A DNA stretch of 64,000 bases from Candidatus Microthrix parvicella Bio17-1 (lineage in GTDB: Bacteria; Actinomycetota; Acidimicrobiia; Acidimicrobiales; Microtrichaceae), in the NCBI RefSeq assembly GCF_000299415.1, contig NZ_AMPG01000001.1:806001-870000 (forward strand), read 5' to 3'. The notes beneath the pieces are model-generated. The model did no database searches and had not been told where the DNA came from. It was given only the letters and a program-made list of their open reading frames with translations. A program made the translations under genes and the position numbers. Of this stretch, positions 33,312-42,643 are shown piece by piece; within the stretch, counting starts at the first letter, position 1; each line of letters starts with the position of its first letter.

Positions 33312-36300
33312 TCACAGTTCATCGACATCGTCCTCGGTCAACATTGCATCGGGTTCGAGACCAAGCGCCGTGCGCAGCTGGTCGCCGTTGAGGTCGGAAA
33401 GCGACGACGATTTGGGCAACACCAGGTTGGCGATGTGGCGCTTGCCCGAAACCACCTCCTCCACCCGTTCGTCGACGGTGCCCGGGCACACCAGGCGGTG
33501 CGAGATCACGGTCTTGGTTTGGCCAATGCGCCAGGCGCGGTCGCGTGCCTGGTCCTCCACCGCCGGGTTCCACCAGCGGTCGTAGAGCACCACGTGGTTG
33601 GCCGCGGTGAGGTTGAGGCCGGTGCCACCCGCCTTCAGTGACAGCACCAACGCGCCCGGGCCTTCGCCCTCCTGAAACTGCTTGACCAACCGGTCGCGGG
33701 CACCCCGTGCCAGCGACCCGTCGTAGGAGGAGATCTTCACCCCGGTCTTCTCGGTGAGGTACTCGGCCAGCCGCCGGCCCCACGAGGCGAAGTGGGTGAA
33801 GATCAGCACGCGCTCGCCGGAGGCGAACACCGTGTCGATGATCTCTTCCAGCCGGGCCAGCTTGCCCGACCGACCATCGAGGGGCAGGTCGTCGTGTTGG
33901 TAGGCGGCCGGGTGGTTGCAGATCTGCTTGAGCGCGGTGATCGCCGCCAGCACCGCACCCTTCTTTGGGTCGCCCCCCACCTCGGAGCTGTCGGCGACCA
34001 GCGAGTCGAGCACCGCCTGGTACAGGCCGATCTGCTCCTTGGTCATCGCGCAGTGATCGAGCTCGTCGATGCGGTCGGGAAGCTCCTTGGCCACCTCGGG
34101 TTCGGACTTGGTGCGACGGAACACCAACAGGCCGTTGAGCGCCCGCAGCGCCGCCTCGGCCTCGCCGGAAAGACCGGCGATGAACTCGGGTCGGGAACCG
34201 ACCAACCCGGGATTACAGAAGTCGAGGATGGCCCACAGATCGCCCAGCCCATTTTCAATGGGGGTGCCGGTGAGGGCGATTCGGCTGCGGGCGGTGAGGC
34301 GACGCAGCTGTTGTGAGGTCTCATTGGCCGGGTTCTTGATGGCCTGGGCCTCGTCGAGCACCACCCTGTCCCAGTTGTGATCCTCCAGCAGACCCACGTC
34401 GCGCACCGCCGTGCCGTACGTGGTGAGAATCACATCGTTGTTGCGCACCGCCCGCTTGAATGCCGCTCCCTGAGCGCGGTTTGCGCCGTGGTGCACCACC
34501 ACCGACAGCCCTGGCGTAAACCGGCGGGCCTCGGCGGCCCAGTTGCCAACCACCGCCGGCGGGGCGATCACCAACGACGGACCCTCTGAACCGGGGGCGG
34601 CCAGGTGAGCGAGCACCGTGGGGGTTTTGCCCAGGCCCATGTCGAGCGCCAGGCAGCCGCCCAGGTCGACGGCATCGAGGAAACCGAGCCACGCCAACGC
34701 CTCGGCCTGGTAGGCGCGCAGTTCGCCGTGGAAGCCTTCCGGCTTGGCGTCGGGCACGGGCAGGTTGCGGGCTTGGGCCAGCAACTGGCCCGCCCAGCTT
34801 TCGCCCTCAACCGACACGCCACCGGAGAGCGCCACGCGGTCGAGCCCGACGGAGGCCCGCAGGATCTCGGCGCCGGTCATCTGGCTACGCACCGAGCGCT
34901 CGGCCAGCGCCGCCGCCGCCTCCTTCAGGTCCACCTTGTCGAGCTCCACCCACTTGCCATGGCTCTGCACCAGCGGGCGGGCCTGGGTGGCCAGGCGGGC
35001 GATCTCCTCGGCGCTCAGCTCGACGTCATCAAACAGCGCCGACCATGACACGTTGGACAGCTGGTTGGCGCCCACCACCGAGTCTCCGGTGGGCTCGGTG
35101 AACAACCGCAGCGACGGCGACGGCTTCCGGCGCGACAACGCCGGCAGCCGCAGGTCGTAACCCGCAGCAGCAAGGCTGGGCCCGCCCCTACTCATCAGCT
35201 CCCAGGCCTCCTCGGTGGAGAGGTAGACCTGGCCCCTTCGCATCGCACCCGGACGTAACAGGGCGGGCAGAATGCGCTCCAGGCGATTCAGCTCGTCACC
35301 CAGAACCTTCGTCCCGGGGCGATCGGTCAGCGCCAACTCGATGGGCATGAGGTTGCCCTCCGCCCCGGGGCCCAGCACCGACAGGAACCATGCGTCGGAG
35401 GAATCCGGCGGGTCGAGTTGCACCACCAGCCTGGTGCGACCAGATCCGGTGACCGACTTCGACCAGCGGTCGAGACGCTTGGACACTTCGGCCCCGGCCG
35501 AAATCGGCGCTTCGAAGGCCGATCCGTCCAGCCGGGTGAGGAACGCTTCGGCCACCCCTGAGGCGTTGCGAACCTGAGGCGGTGGGGCGGGCAGTTCGAT
35601 GCGCGACGACGCCTCCCGCACGATGGCGTCGGTGACGGCACGCAGCACCGACAAGGTGACCGAGCGGGCGTCGGCGCGGGCCAGCAGGATGACGGCCTCG
35701 GGCATGGCCGAGGACATCTCCTCCAGGTCGATCTGGTCGAGCAGCGCAGGGACCCAGCGCACCGACATGTCCATCACGCCACCGCGATCACGCTTCTCGC
35801 CGTGCAGCATGGGGACGATGGCCCCCGTTGCAACCTGGCGCACGGCGGCGACGGCAACCCGGCCCAGCCAGGCGACGCTTCCACCCACTCCGTCGCGCCC
35901 CAGGCCTCCACCGACGGCAACCAGCCACCCCAGTGACTCCTCCACAGGAATCGACAACGCCGCTGCGGTGGCACCGTTGGGAAGCGACACATCCCGGTGA
36001 ACGCTCCAACCCACCGCAGGCCCACCGATGCGTTCCAGAATGTCGGCCAGACCGTCGTTGTCGGCCGGAAGCGTGCTCGGACCCGCAGCCCAAACGACGA
36101 TCTGACCGCCGGCCCACGAGGCCTGCAAACGAACCTCGCCGGGCGGATCCGCCTCGACCAACACTTCGCTCAGGTCACCCGGCGCCAGCATGCGGTCATA
36201 GGCGCTCTCCAGGCGTGCGAGTTCGGCCTCGATATCAGCCACCACCCGACCCCGCTCAGGTCCACGCAACTTGCGCACGTGGTCGAGCGAGTCCTCGGTG

Positions 36301-36434
36301 TCGTCGATCAACACTTCAAGCTGGCGACGCCACAGCAGCGGATCGCGTTCGAGCAGCGCTACGTCGGTTTCGGTGGCGACACCGTCGGCAGCGGCCCAGG
36401 CTGCGGCTTCAAGGGCAGGGCTCAGGTGGTTCAT
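33312..36434 (-). CDS. SNF2-family DEAD/DEAH-box helicase
   Basis: 1040 residues. A large N-terminal region (to about 560) typical of bacterial SNF2/HepA-like proteins precedes the ATPase. The Walker A motif ALDMGLGKTPTVLA is near residue 600 and the DEAQ box VVLDEAQAIKN near 693. TGTPIENGLGDLWAILDFCNPGLVGS follows, and lobe 2 has FTHFASWGRRLAEYL and SLKAGGTGLNLTAANHVVLYDRWWNPAVEDQARDRAWRIGQT. Such proteins translocate on DNA and remodel DNA-protein complexes. There is no attached nuclease or SWIM domain. It has its own small partner gene downstream. Confidence 0.94.
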   Translation of the reverse strand: MNHLSPALEAAAWAAADGVATETDVALLERDPLLWRRQLEVLIDDTEDSLDHVRKLRGPERGRVVADIEAELARLESAYDRMLAPGDLSEVLVEADPPGEVRLQASWAGGQIVVWAAGPSTLPADNDGLADILERIGGPAVGWSVHRDVSLPNGATAAALSIPVEESLGWLVAVGGGLGRDGVGGSVAWLGRVAVAAVRQVATGAIVPMLHGEKRDRGGVMDMSVRWVPALLDQIDLEEMSSAMPEAVILLARADARSVTLSVLRAVTDAIVREASSRIELPAPPPQVRNASGVAEAFLTRLDGSAFEAPISAGAEVSKRLDRWSKSVTGSGRTRLVVQLDPPDSSDAWFLSVLGPGAEGNLMPIELALTDRPGTKVLGDELNRLERILPALLRPGAMRRGQVYLSTEEAWELMSRGGPSLAAAGYDLRLPALSRRKPSPSLRLFTEPTGDSVVGANQLSNVSWSALFDDVELSAEEIARLATQARPLVQSHGKWVELDKVDLKEAAAALAERSVRSQMTGAEILRASVGLDRVALSGGVSVEGESWAGQLLAQARNLPVPDAKPEGFHGELRAYQAEALAWLGFLDAVDLGGCLALDMGLGKTPTVLAHLAAPGSEGPSLVIAPPAVVGNWAAEARRFTPGLSVVVHHGANRAQGAAFKRAVRNNDVILTTYGTAVRDVGLLEDHNWDRVVLDEAQAIKNPANETSQQLRRLTARSRIALTGTPIENGLGDLWAILDFCNPGLVGSRPEFIAGLSGEAEAALRALNGLLVFRRTKSEPEVAKELPDRIDELDHCAMTKEQIGLYQAVLDSLVADSSEVGGDPKKGAVLAAITALKQICNHPAAYQHDDLPLDGRSGKLARLEEIIDTVFASGERVLIFTHFASWGRRLAEYLTEKTGVKISSYDGSLARGARDRLVKQFQEGEGPGALVLSLKAGGTGLNLTAANHVVLYDRWWNPAVEDQARDRAWRIGQTKTVISHRLVCPGTVDERVEEVVSGKRHIANLVLPKSSSLSDLNGDQLRTALGLEPDAMLTEDDVDEL

Positions 36435-36603
36435 CCCTGTGCGGGTTCTCCTTCGAACTACTGACCGTCACGCCCGCTGGTGCGGGGCACGACCGCCAAG
36501 ACATCGGACACCCCAAGGTTCGGATGGTGCAGGCCGTTCCCTTGGCCGCGCCGTCCGGGTGGAGTTCCGGAAGTCGTAGCGTAGCGGGTGGCCGCCTCAC
36601 CCG

Positions 36604-38748
36604 CTACAGCAGGCGGCCGACCCGATGCCCGTCGGCGATGGCCTGGTCCGCCCAACGCGGCGCCAGGGCGTCGCCCACGGTGTGCACCTCAAGGCCTGGG
36701 CGGGCCTCGGCCAGTTGGGCCGCCAGGCCGTCGACCGAACGGGCGGGCGCTCTGACGATCACGGTGCTGACGCAATCGATCGACAGGCCGGCCTGGCCAA
36801 GGTTGTCCCGTCCCCTCACTCGCAGCGCGCACCACCCCGTCCCAGGGTCGGGCTCAGCCGCCGGATCGGCCGGCTCGATCGCCTCCACCAGGTGGTGCGG
36901 CAGATGCGCCACACCCGCCCGTCGAGCGCGTCGCAGCAACTCCAGCCGGGTCTCCGGGTCGGTGGCGGTCGGCTCGGCAAACGGCGACACCAGCGTGGTC
37001 TCCACCTCGCCGTCCGCCAGCAACCCGGCCAGACCGAACGCCTCGACGAACCCCACCAGGTCGACGACCACCACGCGGTCCCCCAAGGCCCGCGGTCCGG
37101 CGGCCAGCACGACACGGAGCGCAGCCTCATGGTCGAGCACGCCGGGACGATCCACCCCGATGATCGGCGGGTGCCAGGCGACCTCGGACGACGCGTCGCC
37201 GACCGCGCCGGTGGCCACCACCACGGCGTCGGGCTCCAGGGTCAGCACCGAGTCGGCCGTGGCGGTCTCGCCGGTTCGCAGCGTCACTCCACGCCGCTCG
37301 CATTCGGCGGCACGCCACGTCACAAACCCGGTCAGCTCACCCCGCCCGGGCAACCGGCTTGCAAGGTTGATACGCCCGCCGGTGAGCGCCTCGCGTTCCA
37401 GCAGGGTGACCCGATGGCCGCGAGCGGCCGCCACCCACGCTGCCTCCAGCCCCGCCGGACCCGCCCCCACGACCACCACGCTGCGCCCCACCCGCGTCTT
37501 GAACATGGTGTCTCGGCCCAGGGTTGCTTCCCGCCCAACCACCGGGTTGGTGGCGCAGGTGACCGGCTCGCCTCGCACAGCATTGCCGTGACAGCTCTCG
37601 TTACAACCCGTGCAGACTCGAATGCGGCCACCCTCGCCGTCGTGATCACGGGACACCCATGCGGGGTCGGCGATCAGGGCCCGCACCATGCACACCCCGT
37701 CGGCGGCCCCCACAGCCAGCACGTTGGCTGCTTCGGCGGGGGTGATCAACCGGCCGCCGACCAGTACGGGCACCGGTCGACGCTCATCGCCGACGTTGCG
37801 CACCCGGGCCCGGATCGCGGCGCCCGCCTCCATCCCGTATCCGTGGTCGCGATACAGCGACGGCGACCCACCCTGGACTCCCCAGCCAGAAGATGCCGTC
37901 GGATCCACGGCCACATTGAGGAAGTCGACCAGGCCATCGACCACCAGGGCTGAGGCAACCTCAGCCGGGTCACCGGCGCCCGATCCAACCGTGCCCGACG
38001 GATCGCCGGTCGGGCCGGAGCGCACCCCGGCGTCGACGCCGACGCCGACGCCGAGTCTCAGCCCGACCGCCATCCCGTCTCCCGCCCGTTCCCGCACCGC
38101 CACCAGCACCTCCCGCAGCAATCGCAGCCGACCGTCGGCGCCCCGCCCGTACCGGTCCTGCCGGCCGTTCAAGACCGGAGACAGAAACCCATGCAGCAGG
38201 CCACCGTGCGCAGCATCCACCTCGATGCCGTCCAATCCAGCCGATCGGGCATGCCGTGCCGCACGCCCGTAGTGGGTCACCAGGTCGGACAGGTCGTCAA
38301 GGCTCAGCGACCGGGGGGCCTCGAAGCGATAGCCGACGCCACCGGCCGACACCGCAGCCCGTTTGGTCCAGCCACTCCCAGCCGTTGGACCGTCGTGTCC
38401 CAACTGGATCATGGCCAGCGCTCCGTGGGCCTGAAGCGTGCGGGCGAGCAACGACCACCCGGCGATGACCCGCCGGTCCCAGGCGATGGGCAGGTTCGGC
38501 GCAGCAGCGACGGCGTCGGGGTGAACCGCTGTTGGGCCGCAGATCACCGTGCCGACGCCACCCGCAGCACGCTCGGCCAGGTACGTCACCAGTCGGTCCC
38601 CCACCAGGCCGGGCTCGCCATAGGTCGGCGATGGTTCGGCGAACAACGTGTGGTGGGCACCGAACAACACCCGGTTGCGAGCGGTCTTCGGCCCAAGGGT
38701 CAGCGATTGGTGCAATTCGGGGTGCGGACCGGAGGATGAGGCGACCAT
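36604..38748 (-). CDS. FMN/FAD/Fe-S oxidoreductase, 2,4-dienoyl-CoA reductase (FadH)-like
   Basis: 714 residues. An old-yellow-enzyme TIM barrel comes first (RNRVLFGAHHT, IQLGHDGPTAGSG, IEVDAAHGGLLHGFLSP). A 4Fe-4S site CTGCNESCHGNAVRGEPVTC follows at about residues 375-395, then an FAD domain (VVVVGAGPAGLEAAWVAAARGH) and an NAD(P)H-like domain (IGDRVVVVDLVGF). This is the trimethylamine dehydrogenase/dienoyl-CoA reductase architecture. It probably reduces an unsaturated acyl-CoA or steroid; the usual His-Gly pair of OYE is partly altered (AHHT). It is monocistronic and leftward. Confidence 0.9.
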   Translation of the reverse strand: MVASSSGPHPELHQSLTLGPKTARNRVLFGAHHTLFAEPSPTYGEPGLVGDRLVTYLAERAAGGVGTVICGPTAVHPDAVAAAPNLPIAWDRRVIAGWSLLARTLQAHGALAMIQLGHDGPTAGSGWTKRAAVSAGGVGYRFEAPRSLSLDDLSDLVTHYGRAARHARSAGLDGIEVDAAHGGLLHGFLSPVLNGRQDRYGRGADGRLRLLREVLVAVRERAGDGMAVGLRLGVGVGVDAGVRSGPTGDPSGTVGSGAGDPAEVASALVVDGLVDFLNVAVDPTASSGWGVQGGSPSLYRDHGYGMEAGAAIRARVRNVGDERRPVPVLVGGRLITPAEAANVLAVGAADGVCMVRALIADPAWVSRDHDGEGGRIRVCTGCNESCHGNAVRGEPVTCATNPVVGREATLGRDTMFKTRVGRSVVVVGAGPAGLEAAWVAAARGHRVTLLEREALTGGRINLASRLPGRGELTGFVTWRAAECERRGVTLRTGETATADSVLTLEPDAVVVATGAVGDASSEVAWHPPIIGVDRPGVLDHEAALRVVLAAGPRALGDRVVVVDLVGFVEAFGLAGLLADGEVETTLVSPFAEPTATDPETRLELLRRARRAGVAHLPHHLVEAIEPADPAAEPDPGTGWCALRVRGRDNLGQAGLSIDCVSTVIVRAPARSVDGLAAQLAEARPGLEVHTVGDALAPRWADQAIADGHRVGRLL

Positions 38749-38821
38749 TCCACCAGCGTGTCAAACGCAGCGGCGTGGTGGTGGCCACCGACGCCGGCAC
38801 CACAGCCGGTACGATTCACTG

Positions 38822-40144
38822 GTGATCCATCATCGGCGCTCCTCCCTCGGTGCCGGCGGGGTCGGGCTGCGGCGCCGACGCGTCGGTACGGCCATCGCCC
38901 TGCTGGGCGCCACCTCGCTCATCGGGGCATGCGCAGGCACCACGTCGTCGGACGTCACCGCAGTGGGCGTTCAGGACCCGGTATCGACCAACAGCGCGCC
39001 GAGCACCACCTCATCGGGCGGCACCGACGCTGCGAGCATCGACCTTGATCCGCTCAAGCCGTGCCTCGACACCTTGAGCGTCGAGGAAAAAGCCGGGCAG
39101 GTGTTGTGGGTGATGACCGCAACCCCGGCCAACGTCGCCGATTCCGCCAAAGCCGGAAAGATCGGTGGGGTCGGGGCGCTGGAGGACCAGGGCGGCGACA
39201 TTGCGGGCCAGATCACCGCCGTCACGGCCGACACCAAGGTCCCCATGACCGTCGCGTCCGACGAGGAGGGTGGCACGGTGCAACGGCTGGACAAGGTGAT
39301 CGAGCCGCTGCCGTCGGCCCGTGACACCACGGGTACGCTGTCGACCGCCCAAACCAAGGCGATGTGGACCAAGTACTCCACGTCGATGGCGGGGTTGGGG
39401 TTTACGGCCAACTTCGCTCCGGTGCTCGACGTCGGCTTCGGCGTCGCGTTGAAGAGTCGCTCGTACGCCCTCGACCCGCAGGTGGTGGTCGACTTCGCGC
39501 TGGCGGCCGCCGATGGCATGACCGAGGGTGGGATCAAGCCAATCGCCAAGCACTTTCCCGGAATCGGCTACGCCACCGCCGACCCGCACGGCGAGTTGGT
39601 GCGGGTCAGCAGCCTCAACGAACTGAAGCAACGGGAGTTTCTTCCGTTCAAAGCAGCCATCGACGCCGGCATTCCCGCCATCATGACCACCCATGCGGTG
39701 ATCCCCGACGTCACCAACGGCGAGCCGGTGACGATGTCGCCGGAAGGCATCGCGCTGTTGCGCGACGACCTGGGTTTCAAGGGTCTGATCGTCACCGACT
39801 CGTTGATCATGGGCGCCATCGCCGACCAGAGGACACAGAGCCAGGCCGCCGTGCAGGCGTTGGTTGCCGGCAACGACGTGGCATTGATCGCAGGAGCCCA
39901 GAACGTTGACGAGGTGCACACGGCGCTGGTGGCGGCCGTTGCGGACGGCACCATCTCGGAGAAGCGGCTGAACGAGTCGGTCAAGCGGGTGCTGGACTTC
40001 AAGGGTGTGAAGGGACCTTGTTCCAAGGGTGGCGCGCAGCCGACCACGTCGGGCGACGCCCAAACGAGCACCAGCGCCGCTTCGGGCACCACCGTGCTGG
40101 AACGCGACCCGGTGGGTGGCGGCCAGCCGGCCGACCAGGGGTAA
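38822..40144 (+). CDS. Glycoside hydrolase family 3 lipoprotein (beta-N-acetylglucosaminidase, NagZ-like)
   Basis: 440 residues from GTG 38822. A basic start and lipobox LIGAC (Cys about residue 34) are followed by a Ser/Thr linker and a GH3 TIM barrel. The motif KHFPGIGYATADPHGE is near residue 242 and the nucleophile Asp in LIVTDSLIMGAI near 323. It hydrolyses terminal N-acetylglucosamine, probably from peptidoglycan fragments, at the outer face of the membrane. The tail is Ser/Thr/Gly-rich. Divergent from the dienoyl-CoA-reductase-like gene (73 bp). Confidence 0.88.
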   Translation: MIHHRRSSLGAGGVGLRRRRVGTAIALLGATSLIGACAGTTSSDVTAVGVQDPVSTNSAPSTTSSGGTDAASIDLDPLKPCLDTLSVEEKAGQVLWVMTATPANVADSAKAGKIGGVGALEDQGGDIAGQITAVTADTKVPMTVASDEEGGTVQRLDKVIEPLPSARDTTGTLSTAQTKAMWTKYSTSMAGLGFTANFAPVLDVGFGVALKSRSYALDPQVVVDFALAAADGMTEGGIKPIAKHFPGIGYATADPHGELVRVSSLNELKQREFLPFKAAIDAGIPAIMTTHAVIPDVTNGEPVTMSPEGIALLRDDLGFKGLIVTDSLIMGAIADQRTQSQAAVQALVAGNDVALIAGAQNVDEVHTALVAAVADGTISEKRLNESVKRVLDFKGVKGPCSKGGAQPTTSGDAQTSTSAASGTTVLERDPVGGGQPADQG

Positions 40145-40183
40145 CCCGTCCGCCGAGCAGCGGCTGATCAGGCCGGCCTCGGC

Positions 40184-41713
40184 TCAGTTCACCTGACGGT
40201 CGAGGCCCTCCCAGTAGGGCGCACGCAGCTTGAACTTCTGCAGCTTGCCGGTGGCGGTCCGCACCAACTCCTCACGAAACTCGATCGTCTTGGGGCACTT
40301 GTAACCCGCCAGCCGCTGCCGGGTGTGGGCGATCAGTGCCTCCTCGGTGAGGGTGGAGCCGTCCGTGCGCACCACCAGGGCCATCACCGTTTCGCCCCAC
40401 TTGTCCGACGGCACCCCGATCACCGCCACTTCGGCCACCTCGGGATGGCTGAACACCGCGTCCTCCACCTCGATCGACGAGACGTTCTCGCCGCCCGAGA
40501 TGATCACGTCCTTCTTGCGATCCGAGATGGTGACCACGCCACCCTCGACCGTGCCGCCGTCGCCGGTGTGGAACCAACCGTCGACGATGGCCGCGGCGGT
40601 GGCCTCCGGCTGAGCCCAGTACCCCTCGAGCACGTGGTTGCCCCGGGCGAGCACCTCCCCGTAGGCGTCCACGCTCACCCGCATGCCGATCGTTGGTGAT
40701 CCGGCGGCCGCCAGGTTGGACGCCCGCTCCGATGGTGCGAGGTCGTCCCATTCGCTCCGGCAGCGGTTCATCGTCATCAGCGGGGCGGTCTCGGTCAGCC
40801 CGTAGATCTGGATGAACTCCCAACCAAGCTCGGCCTCCACCCGTTCGATGGTCTGCGTTGGTGGGGGCGCACCGGCCACGATCACCCGCATGCGGTCACG
40901 GCCGGGCACCGGGTCGAACTCGGGCGCAGCTTCGAGGGCGGCCGCGACGACCGCCGGGGCGGCGCAGGCAAACGTGACACCGTGGCGGTCGATCCGTCGC
41001 AGGATCTCGGCACCGTCCACCTTGCGCAGCACCACCTGTTTCACGCCCATGCCCAGCGAGGCGTACACCATGCCCCACCCGTTGCAGTGAAACATCGGCA
41101 GCGTGTGCAGGTAGACGTCCCGCTCGTTCACCCCGGCGTGCCAGCCAAAGGTGGAGGCGTTGAGCCACAGCGAGCGGTGGGTCTGCTCCACCCCCTTGGG
41201 GCGGGCGGTGGTGCCCGACGTGTAGTTGATGGTGGCGGTGGCGTCCTCGTCGGGCTCCCAGGGTGCGGGCTCGCCGTCGGTGAAAAACCATTCGACATCG
41301 CTGTCGGTGCCCAGCATCACCTTGTGGGCGACGTCAAGGTCGGCAACGGTGTCGGCCAGTTCCGGGTCGTACAACAACACCGTGGCCCCGCAGTGGTCGA
41401 CGATGTAGGCGACCTCGGCCGGGCTGAGGCGGAAGTTGACCGGCACGTAGACGCGTCCCCAGCCCGACACCCCGAAGAATCCACAGGCCAGGCGGGCCGA
41501 GTTCTGCGAGATGATCGCCACCCGTTCCCCCACCCCGATGCCAAGCGCGTCCAGGTGAGCGGCCTGGTTGCGGGCCCGACGGGCGAACTCGGCGCCGGTC
41601 ACCTCGCCCCACGACTCGGCGATTTGATCGGGTTCGTCCACGAACACCACCCGGTCCGGAAACACGGTCTCGGCCCGATCGAGGAAATCGATGACGCTCA
41701 GGTCAACCTTCAT
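40184..41713 (-). CDS. Acyl-CoA synthetase (AMP-forming)
   Basis: 509 residues from ATG 41713, which has GGGGGAGA upstream (a longer reading to 41758 looks spurious). The P-loop is INYTSGTTARPKG; IYGLTETAP and DGWFHTGDGGTVEGGVVTISDRKKDVIISGGENVSSIEVE carry the A5-A8 motifs, and the catalytic Lys is in TATGKLQKFKLR. It activates a medium/long-chain or aromatic acid. Divergent from the enoyl-CoA hydratase, with the shared palindrome between them. Confidence 0.91.
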   Translation of the reverse strand: MKVDLSVIDFLDRAETVFPDRVVFVDEPDQIAESWGEVTGAEFARRARNQAAHLDALGIGVGERVAIISQNSARLACGFFGVSGWGRVYVPVNFRLSPAEVAYIVDHCGATVLLYDPELADTVADLDVAHKVMLGTDSDVEWFFTDGEPAPWEPDEDATATINYTSGTTARPKGVEQTHRSLWLNASTFGWHAGVNERDVYLHTLPMFHCNGWGMVYASLGMGVKQVVLRKVDGAEILRRIDRHGVTFACAAPAVVAAALEAAPEFDPVPGRDRMRVIVAGAPPPTQTIERVEAELGWEFIQIYGLTETAPLMTMNRCRSEWDDLAPSERASNLAAAGSPTIGMRVSVDAYGEVLARGNHVLEGYWAQPEATAAAIVDGWFHTGDGGTVEGGVVTISDRKKDVIISGGENVSSIEVEDAVFSHPEVAEVAVIGVPSDKWGETVMALVVRTDGSTLTEEALIAHTRQRLAGYKCPKTIEFREELVRTATGKLQKFKLRAPYWEGLDRQVN

Positions 41714-41805
41714 GTGCTTGCTCTCCCCCGGTGACGTGCCGGGACCCCTCCGCGGCACGGTGTCACGGTACCGCCCGACCGGATGCCGACGCAGCCCCTC
41801 GCCAC

Positions 41806-41820
41806 CTGACGATCCGTCAG
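41806..41820. promoter_or_regulatory. Palindromic operator candidate, copy 5, in a divergent promoter
   Basis: CTGACG-ATC-CGTCAG, exact consensus arms, 93 bp from the acyl-CoA synthetase start and 23 bp from the enoyl-CoA hydratase start. One site could control both divergent units. Confidence 0.75.
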
Positions 41821-41842
41821 ATCAGCCGGGTAGGGTGACGCG

Positions 41843-42640
41843 GTGAGCGACTACCAGACCTTGCTGTTGGACATCTCCGACGGGGTGGCCACCCTGACGC
41901 TGAACCGCCCCGACCGCTACAACGCGTTCGACGCCACCATGTTGGAGGAGTTGCCGCAGGCGTGGGCCCGCCTGCGCGACGACGGCGAGGTGCGTGCGGT
42001 CGTCCTGACCGGCGCCGGCGATGCGGCGTTCTGCACCGGTATCGACCGGGATGCCGTGCCCACCACCGAGGGCGACTACAGCTTCGACCCCTACACCTAC
42101 CAGGATCCGGGCGAGGCGCTGGGGCCCAAAACCCACGGCATGTGGAAGCCGGTGATCGCAGCGGTCAACGGCATGGCCTGTGGCGGCGCGTTCTATCTGC
42201 TGGGCGAGGTGGAGTTTCTGATCGCCGCCGAGGGCGCCACCTTCTTCGATCCCCACGTCACCTACGGCATGGCGGCGGTGCTCGAACCCACGCTGTTGGC
42301 ACCCCGCATGCCCTTCGGCGACCTGATGCGGATGATGCTGTTGGGTGCCCACGAGCGGCTCTCGGCGGCCCGCGCGCTGGAGGTGGGGCTGGTCAGCGAA
42401 GTGACCCCTGCCGATCGGTTGGCCGAGCGGGCCCGTTGGGCGGCCGAGGCGATCGCCTCCCAGCCGGCTGATGCCGTTGTTGCGACGGTCCGCAACCTGT
42501 GGATGGCCCAGGAGCTGTCGCGCCGTCAGGCCCTCGACCTCGGCAGCTTTCTGCTGGCTGCCGGCAACTCGGTGGAGGCGCTGGCCGAGGGCCAGGCGTT
42601 CTTCGCCTCCGGCAAACGCGTGAAGCCCAACGTTCGATAA
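41843..42640 (+). CDS. Enoyl-CoA hydratase/isomerase family protein
   Basis: 265 residues of crotonase fold from GTG 41843 with AGGGTGA upstream. Signatures are DGVATLTLNRPDRYNAFDATM, VLTGAGDAAFCTGIDRDA, AAVNGMACGGAFYLLGEVEFLIAAEGATFFDPHVTYGM and the C-terminal helix region. Catalytic Glu positions (EVEF, DPHV) are atypical, so hydration or isomerisation cannot be assigned. First of a three-gene run with an acyl-CoA synthetase-like protein and a PIG-L deacetylase. Confidence 0.88.
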   Translation: MSDYQTLLLDISDGVATLTLNRPDRYNAFDATMLEELPQAWARLRDDGEVRAVVLTGAGDAAFCTGIDRDAVPTTEGDYSFDPYTYQDPGEALGPKTHGMWKPVIAAVNGMACGGAFYLLGEVEFLIAAEGATFFDPHVTYGMAAVLEPTLLAPRMPFGDLMRMMLLGAHERLSAARALEVGLVSEVTPADRLAERARWAAEAIASQPADAVVATVRNLWMAQELSRRQALDLGSFLLAAGNSVEALAEGQAFFASGKRVKPNVR

Positions 42641-42643
42641 CCG

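Noticed and set aside
40191-40205. Further operator half site near the end of the acyl-CoA synthetase gene
   Set aside because: Only one arm (CTGACG) is present and it lies inside the coding region without a second arm.
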